A stretch of DNA of 64,000 nucleotides from Rhodococcus rhodochrous (GTDB lineage: Bacteria; Actinomycetota; Actinomycetes; Mycobacteriales; Mycobacteriaceae), in assembly GCF_014854695.1 (NCBI RefSeq), contig NZ_CP027557.1, positions 3,472,001 to 3,536,000 of the forward strand. The letters are read 5' to 3'. Of this stretch, positions 29,858-38,607 are shown in pieces (position 1 is the first letter of the stretch; every line of letters starts with the position of its first letter). The notes beneath the pieces were generated by a model, which had not been told where the DNA came from, made no database searches, and worked only from the letters and a program-made list of their open reading frames with translations. Position numbers and translations under genes: made by a program.

Positions 29858-30571
29858 TTACTTCTTGGTGCTCTTGCGGGCCGTGGTCTTCTTGGCCGGG
29901 CTCTTCTTGGCCGCGGTGGTCTTCTTCGCCGCGGTCGACTTGGTGGCGGTGGTCTTCTTCGCCGGAGTCGACTTGGCCGCCGTGGTCTTCTTGGCCGCGG
30001 TGGTCTTCTTCGCCGCGGTCGACTTGGTGGCGGTGGTCTTCTTCGCCGGAGTCGACTTGGCCGCCGTGGTCTTCTTGGCTGCCGTGGTCTTCTTCGCCGG
30101 AGTCGACTTGGTGGCGGTGGTCTTCTTCGCCGCCGTGGTCTTCTTCGCTGCGGTGGTCTTCTTCGCCGCGGTCGACTTGGTCGCCGTGGTCTTCTTGGCC
30201 GCAGTCTTCTTGGCCGCCTTCTTCGCTGCCGCGGTCTTCTTGGCCGCTGCGGCCGCACCGCGCTTCACGGCCGGACCCGAAGCCGGAAGCTTCTGGGTGC
30301 CCGCGATGATGTTCTTGAAGGACTGGCCGGGACGGAAGGCCGGCACCGAGGTCGGCTTGACCTTGACCGTCTCACCCGTGCGCGGGTTCCGCGCGACACG
30401 AGCGGCCCGGCGACGCTTCTCGAAGACACCGAATCCGGTGATGGTGACGCTCTTACCGTCGTGCACGGCGCGAACGATCGCGTCCACGATGTGCTCGACG
30501 GCCGCGGTGGCGGTGCGCCTGTCCGAACCGAGTTTCTCGGTCAGAACGTCGATCAGTTCTGCCTTGTTCAT
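29858..30571 (-). CDS. hupB: Histone-like nucleoid protein HupB with Lys-rich repeat tail
   Basis: DNA-architectural protein (237 aa). The HU domain (1-90) is [17 protein letters not shown] through [20 protein letters not shown] and [14 protein letters not shown]; the long tail is made of KKTTA, ATKST and PAKKT units like the histone H1-like end of mycobacterial HupB. The ATG at 30571 begins the HU domain directly. The tail DNA contains an exact 84-bp tandem duplication. The Lys/Arg cluster in the tail is a known target of acetylation and methylation in mycobacteria. Confidence 0.95.
   Translation of the reverse strand: MNKAELIDVLTEKLGSDRRTATAAVEHIVDAIVRAVHDGKSVTITGFGVFEKRRRAARVARNPRTGETVKVKPTSVPAFRPGQSFKNIIAGTQKLPASGPAVKRGAAAAAKKTAAAKKAAKKTAAKKTTATKSTAAKKTTAAKKTTAAKKTTATKSTPAKKTTAAKKTTAAKSTPAKKTTATKSTAAKKTTAAKKTTAAKSTPAKKTTATKSTAAKKTTAAKKSPAKKTTARKSTKK
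29902..30069 (-). repeat. Exact 84-bp tandem duplication in hupB tail
   Basis: Bases 29902-29985 are repeated without a difference at 29986-30069; each copy encodes 28 residues of the KKTT/KST tail. Shorter degenerate units continue to about 30240. Such exact copies imply recent slippage or unequal exchange and predict tail-length variation between strains. Confidence 0.85.
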
Positions 30572-30678
30572 TGATTTCCTCCGCACATACACGGTCCACC
30601 GTCAGACCGACTCCAGTCCACGGTAGACCCGCAAACGGGCAAGAGTCTATGTGCCACGCGGATTCTCATGCAAATAAC

Positions 30679-30720
30679 CTCCGGGCCCGGCCCGACGGGA
30701 GCGTCGGACCGGGCCCGGAG
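30679..30720 (-). terminator. Terminator downstream of leuD
   Basis: A 19-bp stem with one mismatch (CTCCGGGCCCGG outer arm, GGAG loop), 22 bp after the leuD stop on its strand. It separates leuCD from hupB. Confidence 0.75.
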
Positions 30721-30742
30721 AAGGCGCGTTCGGGGGGTGTTT

Positions 30743-31339
30743 TCAGGGCGCCGGAAGGGTACTCGGTTTCCATGACGGCCTTGACTTTTCGTACTCGGAA
30801 ATCGCGTCTACCTGGCGCAATGTCAATCCGATGTCGTCGAGACCCTCCAGCAGACGCCACCGCGTGTAGTCGTCAATGGTGAACGGCACCACTGTGGTTC
30901 CGGCGGTCACCGTCCGGTTCTCGAGATCCACTTCCAGTTCGAGTCCGGGCTGCTGCTCGATGAGCTTCCACAGCAGTTCGACGTCGTCCTGCGAGACCTG
31001 AGCGGCGAGCAGACCGGCCTTTCCGGCGTTGCCGCGGAAGATGTCGGCGAAGCGGGACGAGATCACGACCCGGAATCCGTAATCCGACAACGCCCACACG
31101 GCGTGCTCACGCGAGGAGCCGGTGCCGAAATCCGGTCCGGCGACGAGAACGCTGCCGCGGTCGAAGGGCGGGGTGTTGAGGACGAAGGACGGGTCGTTGC
31201 GCCATGCGGCGAACAGACCGTCCTCGAATCCCGTACGGGTGACGCGCTTCAGGTACACGGCCGGGATGATCTGATCCGTGTCGACATTGGAGCGGCGCAG
31301 CGGGACGCCGATGCCCTTGTGAGTGGTGAAGGCTTCCAT
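30743..31339 (-). CDS. leuD: 3-isopropylmalate dehydratase small subunit
   Basis: Small (swivel-domain) subunit, 198 aa, of the isomerase in leucine synthesis. The signatures [20 protein letters not shown] and [20 protein letters not shown] are present. It lies 28 bp downstream of leuC in the same operon and ends in a strong hairpin. Confidence 0.96.
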   Translation of the reverse strand: MEAFTTHKGIGVPLRRSNVDTDQIIPAVYLKRVTRTGFEDGLFAAWRNDPSFVLNTPPFDRGSVLVAGPDFGTGSSREHAVWALSDYGFRVVISSRFADIFRGNAGKAGLLAAQVSQDDVELLWKLIEQQPGLELEVDLENRTVTAGTTVVPFTIDDYTRWRLLEGLDDIGLTLRQVDAISEYEKSRPSWKPSTLPAP

Positions 31340-31367
31340 CGAAAATTCTCCTCGTCGGTCCTGTGGT

Positions 31368-32795
31368 CTAGTCCAGATCCGCCGGTGCGGAAAGCGTTCC
31401 CCGCACCGCGGTTGCGGCGGCCACGGCCGGCGAGACGAGATGCGTCCGTCCGCCCTTGCCCTGCCGTCCTTCGAAATTCCGGTTCGAGGTCGACGCGGAG
31501 CGTTCGCCCGGCGCCAACTGGTCGGGGTTCATGCCCAAGCACATCGAGCACCCGGCCTGCCGCCACTCGGCGCCTGCGGCGGTGAAGATCTCGCCGAGAC
31601 CCTCCTCCTCCGCCTGTGCGCGCACCCGCATCGAACCCGGCACGACGAGCATCCGGACGCCGTCGGCGACCTTCCGGCCCTGCAGGACATCCGCCACGGC
31701 GCGCAGATCCTCGATGCGGCCGTTGGTGCACGAGCCGACGAAGACGGTGTCGATCTTCACATCGCGCAGCGGCATGCCCGGTTCGAGATCCATGTAGCGC
31801 AACGCCTTCTCCGCTGCAGACCGCTCGGTTTCGTCGGCGATCTCCGCGGGTACCGGAACGCTGGACCCGAGCGGAGCGCCCTGGCCCGGGTTGGTGCCCC
31901 ACGTGACGAAGGGCGTCAGAGCGCTGCCGTCGATGTGGACCTCGGCGTCGAAAACCGCGTCGTCGTCGGTCTTCAGCTGCTCCCACGCCTCGACGGCGGC
32001 GTCCCAGTCGGCGCCCTTCGGGGCGTGCGGGCGACCCTTGATGAACTCGTAGGTGGTCTCGTCGGGGGCGATCATGCCGGCTCGGGCCCCCGCCTCGATC
32101 GACATGTTGCAGATGGTCATCCGCGCTTCCATCGACAGGGCGCGGATCGCCTCGCCGCGGTACTCGAGGACGTAGCCCTGTCCGCCGCCGGTGCCGATCT
32201 TCGCGATGATCGCGAGGATGAGGTCCTTGCTCGTCACTCCCGGCGCGAGGGTGCCGTCGACGTTGATGGCCATCGTCTTGAACGGACGCAGCGACAACGT
32301 CTGTGTCGCCATGACGTGTTCGACCTCACTGGTGCCGATACCCATCGCCAGTGCGCCGAAGGCGCCGTGGGTGGAGGTGTGGCTGTCGCCGCACACCACC
32401 GTCATGCCGGGCTGCGTGAGACCGAGCTGCGGGCCGACCACGTGGACGATGCCCTGATCGAGGTCGCCCATGGGGTGCAGACGGACACCGAACTCCTCGC
32501 AGTTGCGACGCAGGGTCTCGACCTGCGTGCGCGAGATCGGGTCGGCGATCGGCTTGTCGATGTCCACCGTGGGGACGTTGTGGTCCTCGGTGGCGATCGT
32601 GAGATCGGGACGCCGCAGCGGGCGTCCGGCCAGCCGCAGACCGTCGAAGGCCTGCGGGCTGGTCACCTCGTGTACGAGATGCAGGTCGATGTAGATCAGG
32701 TCCGGCTGTCGCGCCGATCCCTCTCCTTCACCGCGCACGACCACGTGCTGGTCCCACACCTTTTCCGCCAGAGTCTTTCCAGCCATCTTCTCCAC
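31368..32795 (-). CDS. leuC: 3-isopropylmalate dehydratase large subunit
   Basis: Aconitase-family subunit (475 aa) carrying the [4Fe-4S] cluster. The cluster cysteines are in [14 protein letters not shown] and in [11 protein letters not shown]. Substrate-binding motifs [18 protein letters not shown] and [23 protein letters not shown] segments are visible. It is transcribed divergently from an IclR regulator, with the first base of leuC 116 bp from it. LtbR-type regulators repress leuCD in Corynebacterium. Confidence 0.96.
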   Translation of the reverse strand: MEKMAGKTLAEKVWDQHVVVRGEGEGSARQPDLIYIDLHLVHEVTSPQAFDGLRLAGRPLRRPDLTIATEDHNVPTVDIDKPIADPISRTQVETLRRNCEEFGVRLHPMGDLDQGIVHVVGPQLGLTQPGMTVVCGDSHTSTHGAFGALAMGIGTSEVEHVMATQTLSLRPFKTMAINVDGTLAPGVTSKDLILAIIAKIGTGGGQGYVLEYRGEAIRALSMEARMTICNMSIEAGARAGMIAPDETTYEFIKGRPHAPKGADWDAAVEAWEQLKTDDDAVFDAEVHIDGSALTPFVTWGTNPGQGAPLGSSVPVPAEIADETERSAAEKALRYMDLEPGMPLRDVKIDTVFVGSCTNGRIEDLRAVADVLQGRKVADGVRMLVVPGSMRVRAQAEEEGLGEIFTAAGAEWRQAGCSMCLGMNPDQLAPGERSASTSNRNFEGRQGKGGRTHLVSPAVAAATAVRGTLSAPADLD

Positions 32796-32868
32796 CTTGT
32801 CGTACGTGACGAACGCGGGATCCCGGGGGCTGTCCGGCCGCGTATGGCGTCGTCCCCACCGTTCTCGG

Positions 32869-32894
32869 TATGCGATATGCTTCCCATTATGCGA
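32869..32894. promoter_or_regulatory. Paired TATGCGA repeats in leuC/IclR intergenic region
   Basis: TATGCGA occurs at 32869-32875 and 32888-32894, 19 bp apart, in the short divergent gap. Two direct repeats spaced about two helical turns suit a dimeric or tetrameric regulator such as the adjacent IclR protein. Operator function is inferred only from position. Confidence 0.4.
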
Positions 32895-32911
32895 GACGGA
32901 GGTATCGACCT

Positions 32912-33613
32912 ATGAGACAGCATAGCGGGATCGGAGTGCTGGACAAAGCGATGACAGTCCTCCATACGGTTGCCGAACAGCCGTGCAACCTCAACGAGTT
33001 GTGCGCGCGGACCGGCCTGCCCCGTGCCACGGCGCACCGTCTCGCCGTGGGCCTCGAGGTCCACCGTCTCCTCATGCGCGACAGCGACGGACAGTGGCGC
33101 CCCGGCCCCGGATTGGCCGAATTGTCCGCGGGCGCAGGCGACACGCTCGTCGAGGCCGCCTCGCTCGTCCTCCCCCGCCTGCGCGAGATCACCGGCGAGA
33201 GCGTGCAGTTGTACCGCCGCGAGGGCACCCAGCGGGTCTGCGTCGCGGCTCTCGAACCGCCGACCGGTCTGCGCGATACCGTCCTCGTCGGCGCACGCCT
33301 TCCGATGACGGCCGGCTCCGGCGCGAAAGTTCTGCTCGCGTGGGCCGATACGGCGACCCAGCGCGCCATCCTCCCCGACGCGGCCTTCGGTGAACGCGTG
33401 CTCGTCGAGGTCCGCCGCCGCGGCTGGGCGCAGAGCGCCGCCGAACGCGAACCCGGTGTGGCGTCGGTCGCAGCACCCGTGCGCGACAACACCGGCGGCG
33501 TGATCGCCGCGATCTCCGTATCGGGCCCCATCGACCGCATGGGCCGCCGACCGGGCGCCCGCTGGGCAGCCGACCTCCTCGCCGCCGCAGAAGCGCTCCA
33601 GAAGCGTCTCTGA
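32912..33613 (+). CDS. IclR-family regulator, LtbR-like
   Basis: Regulator of 233 aa: an N-terminal winged helix (GIGVLDKAMTVLHTVAEQP, recognition helix TGLPRATAHRLAVGLEVHRL) and a C-terminal IclR ligand-binding domain (LPMTAGSGAKVLLAW). The ATG at 32912 follows GGAGG. It is divergent from leuCD; the C. glutamicum orthologue LtbR represses leuB, leuCD and trp genes, and Streptomyces NdgR is related. This makes branched-chain amino acid control the likely role. Confidence 0.88.
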   Translation: MRQHSGIGVLDKAMTVLHTVAEQPCNLNELCARTGLPRATAHRLAVGLEVHRLLMRDSDGQWRPGPGLAELSAGAGDTLVEAASLVLPRLREITGESVQLYRREGTQRVCVAALEPPTGLRDTVLVGARLPMTAGSGAKVLLAWADTATQRAILPDAAFGERVLVEVRRRGWAQSAAEREPGVASVAAPVRDNTGGVIAAISVSGPIDRMGRRPGARWAADLLAAAEALQKRL

Positions 33614-33627
33614 GGCCGACCGCATGA

Positions 33628-33664
33628 CCGTGTCCCTCCCGTGTGGAGCCCAGGAGGGACACGG
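33628..33664 (+). terminator. Terminator after the IclR regulator gene
   Basis: A 12-bp perfect stem (CCGTGTCCCTCC) with a 13-nt loop, 14 bp after the stop codon. Confidence 0.65.
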
Positions 33665-33718
33665 GCGGGACGGGAGGAAGACAGCCGTGCGGCCCCACGC
33701 TGTGCCAGAGTGCTTCGC

Positions 33719-34231
33719 ATGGGAACCAACCGCCGCGCAGACATCACGATGACGGACTCGGAGATCGACGAGTTCCTCCGCCGCAGCCGGGTCGCGAACC
33801 TGGCGACCCTCGGACCGACGGGCACCCCGCACCTCGTCGCCATGTGGTACGCGGTGCTCGACGGGGAGATCTGGTTCGAGACGAAGGCGAAATCACAGAA
33901 GGTCGTCAACCTCCGGCGCGACGATCGCGTGACCGTCCTCGTCGAGGCCGGCGACACCTACGACCAGTTGCGCGGCGTCTCGATCGAGGGGCGCGCGGAG
34001 ATCCTGGACGACCACGACCGCCTGTTCGAGGTGTGCCGCGATGTGTGGGAGCGGTATACCGCCCCGTACACCGACGAAGCGCGCCCCGCGGTGGAGCAGA
34101 TGATGCACAAGCGGGTGGCCGTCCGGGTGGTGCCCGCGCGGGTGCGTTCGTGGGATCACCGCAAGCTCGGGATGCCCGCCATGGAGATCGGCGGCACGAC
34201 GGCCGCCTATCTTCCGTCCGCTGCGCACTGA
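33719..34231 (+). CDS. Split-barrel flavin/F420-dependent oxidoreductase (Rv2991-like)
   Basis: Protein of 170 aa with the pyridoxamine-phosphate-oxidase-like split barrel: SRVANLATLGPTGTPHLVAM, GEIWFETKAKSQKVVNLRRD and VSIEGRAEILDD. This subgroup of actinobacterial proteins binds F420, FMN or other flavins. With fbiD in the window, F420 is a reasonable guess but not shown. The ATG at 33719 is chosen because upstream frames lack family sequence. Position matches Rv2991, between the IclR gene and gltX. Confidence 0.82.
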   Translation: MGTNRRADITMTDSEIDEFLRRSRVANLATLGPTGTPHLVAMWYAVLDGEIWFETKAKSQKVVNLRRDDRVTVLVEAGDTYDQLRGVSIEGRAEILDDHDRLFEVCRDVWERYTAPYTDEARPAVEQMMHKRVAVRVVPARVRSWDHRKLGMPAMEIGGTTAAYLPSAAH

Positions 34232-34245
34232 CCGCACATACGCGA

Positions 34246-34276
34246 AAGGCTCTCCGATCGATGATCGGAGAGCCTT
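34246..34276. terminator. Bidirectional terminator between oxidoreductase and tRNA-Glu
   Basis: Perfect 14-bp stem AAGGCTCTCCGATC with a 3-nt loop. It closes the oxidoreductase gene on the plus strand and the tRNA cluster on the minus strand, where TTTC follows the stem. Confidence 0.8.
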
Positions 34277-34284
34277 CGTTGTTG

Positions 34285-34357
34285 TACCCCCGATGGGATT
34301 CGAACCCACGCTACCGCCGTGAGAGGGCGGCGTCCTAGGCCGCTAGACGACGGGGGC
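34285..34357 (-). tRNA. tRNA-Glu (anticodon CTC)
   Basis: A 73-nt cloverleaf on the minus strand. The acceptor stem GCCCCCG pairs with CGGGGGT (one G-U at the end); the anticodon loop CTCTCAC between CCGCC and GGCGG gives CTC; the T-loop is GGGTTCGAATCCC. CCA is not encoded. The sequence is identical to the second copy 156 bp away. Confidence 0.95.
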
Positions 34358-34405
34358 CTGGAACTTTCCGAGGAATCGACGAATCGATACCTCCGAGAGA
34401 AGAAC

Positions 34406-34431
34406 ACCCACCGACCCGGAGATCGGTGGGT
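34406..34431 (-). terminator. Hairpin between the two tRNA-Glu genes
   Basis: A 9-bp stem (ACCCACCGA) with an 8-nt loop followed on the minus strand by a pyrimidine-rich TGTTCTTCTCT. It is placed just after the 3' end of the upstream tRNA-Glu, so each tRNA may be a separate unit. Confidence 0.6.
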
Positions 34432-34440
34432 AGTCCGTTG

Positions 34441-34513
34441 TACCCCCGATGGGATTCGAACCCACGCTACCGCCGTGAGAGGGCGGCGTCCTAGGCCGCT
34501 AGACGACGGGGGC
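34441..34513 (-). tRNA. tRNA-Glu (anticodon CTC), second copy
   Basis: A 73-nt cloverleaf, base-for-base identical to the copy at 34285-34357, including the last bases outside the gene. The flanks otherwise differ, so this is a gene duplication rather than a repeat of the whole locus. Confidence 0.95.
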
Positions 34514-34599
34514 CTATGGAACTTCTTCTCTTCGCTTCCCGAAGGAAGCTCAGCCAGCATAGCTGGCCGAGACGTTGCGGGCAAACCGCCGCGTCTCAG

Positions 34600-34671
34600 C
34601 TGGGGTACCAGGACTCGAACCTAGAATGGCTGAACCAGAATCAGCTGTGTTGCCAATTACACCATACCCCA
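34600..34671 (-). tRNA. tRNA-Gln (anticodon CTG)
   Basis: A 72-nt cloverleaf with acceptor TGGGGTA/TACCCCA, U1-A72 pair and G73 discriminator as in other tRNA-Gln. The anticodon stem GCTGA/TCAGC encloses TTCTGGT, giving CTG. T-loop GGTTCGAGTCC. It would be charged through Glu-tRNA and GatCAB, whose genes lie at 52.9-61.3 kb. Confidence 0.95.
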
Positions 34672-34780
34672 ATGGTCTGTTCCTTCGGCCTGCCCTGCGG
34701 CGTTGTGGCCTCCGTTCCGAACCGAGAAGAAGATTAGCACCAACCCCGCCACCAACTACAAATCGGCTGGTCAGAGTCCT

Positions 34781-34835
34781 GAAATCGAGCTCGGAACGAG
34801 CTCGACGGCCCGAAATCGAGCTCGGAACGAGCTCG
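34781..34835. repeat. Two 24-bp direct repeats, each a CGAGCTCG hairpin
   Basis: GAAATCGAGCTCGGAACGAG plus CTCG occurs at 34781-34804 and 34812-34835. Each copy holds CGAGCTCG-GAA-CGAGCTCG, an 8-bp stem with a 3-nt loop. They lie between the gltX terminator hairpin and tRNA-Gln. No gene uses this stretch. Confidence 0.7.
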
Positions 34836-34869
34836 GCCCGTCGCCGGCGGGTGCCGACGACGGGCCGAG
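34832..34869 (-). terminator. gltX terminator hairpin
   Basis: A 12-bp perfect stem (CTCGGCCCGTCG) with a 14-nt GC-rich apex, 17 bp after the gltX stop. Its outer arm overlaps the second 24-bp repeat. Confidence 0.7.
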
Positions 34870-34885
34870 AGCAACCGGCGAAGGG

Positions 34886-36358
34886 TCAGGCGATACGAGC
34901 CCGTCCCGCACGCAGGCGCGCAAGGGTGCGCTCACGGCCGAGCAGTTCCATCGACTCGTAGAGCGGCGGGCTGATGTGCGAGCCCGTCACCGCGACCCGC
35001 ACAGGAGCGAAAGCCTTCCTCGGCTTGAGTTCGAGACCCTCGATCAGTGCGCTCTTGAGCGCCTCCTCGATCTCCGGCGTGGTCCACTCGGACAGCCCCT
35101 CGAGGGCGGAGACGGAGGCGTCGAGTACGGGCGCGGCGTCCTCCTTGAGGTTCTTGGCCGCGGACGCCTCGTCGAGCGTGAAGTCGGCCTCGCCGACGAA
35201 CAGGAACTTCAGCAGGTCCCATGCGTCCCCGAGGACGACGATGCGGGTCTGTACGAGGTCGGCGGCCGTCCGGAAGAGCGCCTCGTCGACGTCGGCCCCG
35301 ATCCGGCCGTGCTCGACGAGATAGGACTTCAGCCGCGCCGCGAACTCCTCCGGCTCGAGCAGTCGGATGTGCTCGGCGTTGATGGCGTCGGCCTTCTTCT
35401 GATCGAACCGGGCCGGGTTCGAGTTGACCTTGGAGATCTCGAAGGCCGCGACCATCTCGTCGAGGGAGAACACGTCGCGGTCGTCGGCGAGACCCCAGCC
35501 GAGCAGGGCGAGGTAGTTGAGCAGGCCCTCGGGGATGAAACCGCGATCGCGGTGCAGGAAGAGGTTCGACTCCGGGTCGCGCTTGGAGAGCTTCTTGTTG
35601 CCCTGCCCCATCACGAACGGCAGGTGGCCGAACTCGGGTGTGAAATCGGTGACGCCGATGCGCTGCAGCGCCGCGTACAGCGCGAGCTGGCGCGGGGTCG
35701 ACGACAGCAGGTCCTCGCCGCGCAGGACGTGTGTGATCTTCATCAACGCGTCGTCGACGGGATTGACGAGCGTGTAGAGCGGGATGCCGTTGCCGCGGGT
35801 GAGCGCGAAGTCGGGCACCGAGCCTGCCTTGAAAGTGGTCTCCCCGCGGACGAGGTCGTTCCAGGTGAGGTCCTCGTCGGGCATGCGCAGTCGCACGACC
35901 GGCTTGCGGCCCTCGTCGAGGAAGGCCTGCCGCTGCTCCGGGGTGAGGTCCCGGTCGAAGTTGTCGTAGCCGAGCTTCGGATCGCGGCCGGCGGCCTTGT
36001 GCCGCTCCTCGACCTCTTCCGGCGTCGAGAACGACTCGTAGGCCTCACCGGCGTCGACGAGCTTCTGCACGATCTCGAGGTGCAGGTCGCGTCGCTGCGA
36101 CTGCCGGTACGGCTCGTACGGTCCGCCGACCTCCGGGCCCTCGTCCCATTCGAGACCCAGCCACCGGAGGGCGTCGAGGATCGCCTGGTACGACTCCTCG
36201 GTGTCGCGTGCGGCGTCGGTGTCTTCGATGCGGAACACGAAGGTGCCGCCGTGATGACGCGCGAAAGCCCAGTTGAACAGGGCGGTGCGCACCAGACCCA
36301 CATGCGGGGTTCCGGTCGGTGACGGGCAGAAACGTACGCGTACTTCGCTGGTGGTCAT
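34886..36358 (-). CDS. gltX: Glutamate-tRNA ligase
   Basis: Class I aminoacyl-tRNA synthetase (490 aa). The HIGH-type motif is in [20 protein letters not shown] and the KMSKS-type motif is KLSKRDP. Because glutamine-tRNA synthetase is absent in this lineage, the enzyme is expected to charge both tRNA-Glu and tRNA-Gln, feeding GatCAB. tRNA-Gln and two tRNA-Glu genes lie directly downstream. The ATG at 36358 gives the family N-terminus. Confidence 0.96.
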   Translation of the reverse strand: MTTSEVRVRFCPSPTGTPHVGLVRTALFNWAFARHHGGTFVFRIEDTDAARDTEESYQAILDALRWLGLEWDEGPEVGGPYEPYRQSQRRDLHLEIVQKLVDAGEAYESFSTPEEVEERHKAAGRDPKLGYDNFDRDLTPEQRQAFLDEGRKPVVRLRMPDEDLTWNDLVRGETTFKAGSVPDFALTRGNGIPLYTLVNPVDDALMKITHVLRGEDLLSSTPRQLALYAALQRIGVTDFTPEFGHLPFVMGQGNKKLSKRDPESNLFLHRDRGFIPEGLLNYLALLGWGLADDRDVFSLDEMVAAFEISKVNSNPARFDQKKADAINAEHIRLLEPEEFAARLKSYLVEHGRIGADVDEALFRTAADLVQTRIVVLGDAWDLLKFLFVGEADFTLDEASAAKNLKEDAAPVLDASVSALEGLSEWTTPEIEEALKSALIEGLELKPRKAFAPVRVAVTGSHISPPLYESMELLGRERTLARLRAGRARIA

Positions 36359-36424
36359 GACTCGCTCAGGGTTGAGGATCGACGGGAGACCATCCCAGGC
36401 TATCCGCCCCGCTGCGAGCTCCGG

Positions 36425-37201
36425 TCAGGATCCCTTGGCGACGACGGGGTTCGTGAGCGTCCCGATGCCCTCGACGGTGATCGAGACGGTGTTGCCCGGC
36501 TCGATCGGTCCGACGCCTTCGGGGGTGCCGGTGAGGATGATGTCGCCCGGCAGCAGGGTCATGACACCGGAGATCCACTCGACGAGCTTCGGGATGTCGT
36601 GCACCATCTTCGAGGTGCGGCTGCGCTGGCGGGTCTGTCCGTCGACCTCCGCGGAGATCTCGAGATCGGAAGCGTCGATGTCGGTTTCGATCCACGGGCC
36701 GAGCGGGCAGAAGGTGTCGTGGCCCTTGGCCCGGCCCCACTGTCCGTCCTTGCGCTGGTGGTCGCGCGCGGACACGTCGTTGGCGATCGTGTAGCCGAGG
36801 ATCGCCTCCCGGGCCTTCGCGGCGGGGACGTCCTTGCAGGGGCGTCCGATGACCACGGCGAGTTCGGCCTCGTGGTGGACGAGCGACGTGGTGGGCGGAA
36901 TCACGATGGGAGCGCCCGGGCCCACGATCGACGTGTTGGGCTTGAGGAAGATCATCGGCTCGTCGGGGACCTCGTTGCCCGACTCGGCAGCGTGGGCGGC
37001 GTAGTTGCGGCCCACCGCGATCACCTTGGTGGCGAGGATCGGAGCGAGAATCCGCACGTCGGCGAGGGGCCAGCTCCGGCCCGTGAAGGTGGGGTTCCCG
37101 AAGGGATGCTCGGCGATCTCCTTCGCCGTCGCGGACTCCCCCTCCCCTTCGATGCTCACGAACGCGACACCATCCGGGCTGGCAATTCGACCAAGGCGCA
37201 T
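36425..37201 (-). CDS. Fumarylacetoacetate hydrolase family protein
   Basis: FAH-fold metal-dependent hydrolase or isomerase (258 aa). Metal ligands are expected in HHEAELAVVIG, and the family motifs NDVSARDHQRKDGQWGRAKG and LTGTPEGVGP are present. Members act on acylpyruvates, oxaloacetate or aromatic ring-cleavage products; the substrate is not clear here. Counterpart of Rv2993c, directly upstream of gltX on the same strand with a 66-bp gap. Confidence 0.88.
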   Translation of the reverse strand: MRLGRIASPDGVAFVSIEGEGESATAKEIAEHPFGNPTFTGRSWPLADVRILAPILATKVIAVGRNYAAHAAESGNEVPDEPMIFLKPNTSIVGPGAPIVIPPTTSLVHHEAELAVVIGRPCKDVPAAKAREAILGYTIANDVSARDHQRKDGQWGRAKGHDTFCPLGPWIETDIDASDLEISAEVDGQTRQRSRTSKMVHDIPKLVEWISGVMTLLPGDIILTGTPEGVGPIEPGNTVSITVEGIGTLTNPVVAKGS

Positions 37202-37311
37202 GTCCGGAGTCTATCGGTGCGCGCTCACTGCGATCGACGCCCGGGTGCCGCGGGTATAGAGTCCGACTCGGATTTCACATAACGGTACGGCTTTCTCAGA
37301 TAGCGGGACTC

Positions 37312-38508
37312 ATGGACACTCCGGACATCGGTCGGCGTCGATGGTTGATCCTGGCCCTCGGCGTCCTCGCACAGGCCTCCCAGGCCACCGTCATCAACGG
37401 CATCGCCTTCCTCATCCCGACTCTGAACCAGGAAGGCGGCTTCACCCTCGCCCAGGCCGGAACCCTCGCCGGCGCACCGATCCTCGGCGGCGTGTTCACG
37501 CTCGTCGTGTGGGGCGCGATCGCCGACCGATTCGGCGAACGTCTCGCGCTGGCCGCCGGGCTCGGGATCGCGGCCGTCGCGATGGGGCTCGCGAGCGCGA
37601 CCACCTCGCTGGACCTGTCCCACACCGCCTCCGCCGCACTGCTCGGCCTGTTGCTGATGTGTGCGGGAGCCGGCGCCGTGAGCGCCAATTCGGCGAGCGG
37701 ACGCGTGGTGGTCGGATGGTTCCCGCCCCACCAGCGCGGCCTCGCGATGGGCATCCGGCAGATGTCGGTGCCGCTGGGTGTCGCCGCGGGCGCACTCGTC
37801 ATCCCGACGCTCGCGGGCGACCACGGGATCGCCTGGGCACTCGCGTTTCCCATGCTCGCGTGCGGGCTCGCAGCCGTCGCCTGCGCGGTCGGCGTGGTGG
37901 ATCCGCCGCGACCCGGGCGGGCGGAGGCCGAGCGCGCAGGCGTGCTCGGCAATCCGTACCGGAGTTCGATGTCGCTCACGCGGATCCATCTCGCGTCGAT
38001 CCTGCTCGTGGTGCCGCAGTACGTCGTGTGGACCTACGCACTGGTCTGGCTCATCGCCGACCGCGGTTGGGACGAGGTCGGTGCCGGTCTCGTCATCACC
38101 GCTGCCCAGATCCTCGGCGCCCTCGGGCGTGTCGTCACCGGGGCCTGGTCCGATCGGGTGGGCAGCAGGCTGGGACCGATGCGCCTCGTCGCCGCATCGG
38201 TCGTCGTGTCGATGGTCGCGCTGTCCGTCACGGCGTGGACCGATTCGGCGATCGCGGTGGGTGTCCTGCTCGTCGCGTCGATCCTGACCTCGGCGCCGAA
38301 CGGGTTGGCGTTCACTGCCGTCGCGGAGATCGCCGGCCCGTTCTGGGGCGGCCGCGCACTCGGGATCCAGAACACCGGACAGTTCGTGTTCGCCGCGGCC
38401 GTCGGACCGGTCTTCGGTGGGCTCATCGCCGCGGTCGGATTCCCCGCGGCGTTCGCCCTGGCCGCCATCGCTCCCGCAGCGGCGGTCCCGGTGGTACCGA
38501 AGGACTGA
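37312..38508 (+). CDS. Major facilitator superfamily transporter
   Basis: Membrane carrier of 398 aa with about 12 helices in two halves; a charged MFS loop (IADRFGERLALAAGLGIAAV) follows helix 2, and a second copy (WSDRVGSRLGPMRLVAASV) starts the second half. The substrate is unknown. It matches Rv2994 in position. It is divergent from the FAH gene across 110 bp and closed by a strong hairpin facing leuB. Confidence 0.88.
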   Translation: MDTPDIGRRRWLILALGVLAQASQATVINGIAFLIPTLNQEGGFTLAQAGTLAGAPILGGVFTLVVWGAIADRFGERLALAAGLGIAAVAMGLASATTSLDLSHTASAALLGLLLMCAGAGAVSANSASGRVVVGWFPPHQRGLAMGIRQMSVPLGVAAGALVIPTLAGDHGIAWALAFPMLACGLAAVACAVGVVDPPRPGRAEAERAGVLGNPYRSSMSLTRIHLASILLVVPQYVVWTYALVWLIADRGWDEVGAGLVITAAQILGALGRVVTGAWSDRVGSRLGPMRLVAASVVVSMVALSVTAWTDSAIAVGVLLVASILTSAPNGLAFTAVAEIAGPFWGGRALGIQNTGQFVFAAAVGPVFGGLIAAVGFPAAFALAAIAPAAAVPVVPKD

Positions 38509-38514
38509 TACGCG

Positions 38515-38564
38515 AAACGCGCGTGGCGCCGGACGGGACGTACCCGCCGGCGCCACGCGCGTTT
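38515..38564. terminator. Bidirectional terminator between MFS gene and leuB
   Basis: Perfect 18-bp stem (AAACGCGCGTGGCGCCGG) capped by a further CGGG/CCCG pair around a 6-nt tip. It begins 6 bp after the MFS stop. Confidence 0.85.
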
Positions 38565-38607
38565 GTGCCGAAGAACTCCGTGTCCAGAGAGAATCCGCGC
38601 TCAGAGA

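Noticed and set aside
29890-30240. Repeat array that looks at first like CRISPR
   Set aside because: The repeats are coding units of the HupB tail without unique spacers and no cas genes are near.
34285-34671. tRNA cluster as an integration site of a genomic island
   Set aside because: No integrase, no partial tRNA copy flanking foreign DNA, and neighbouring genes keep conserved order.
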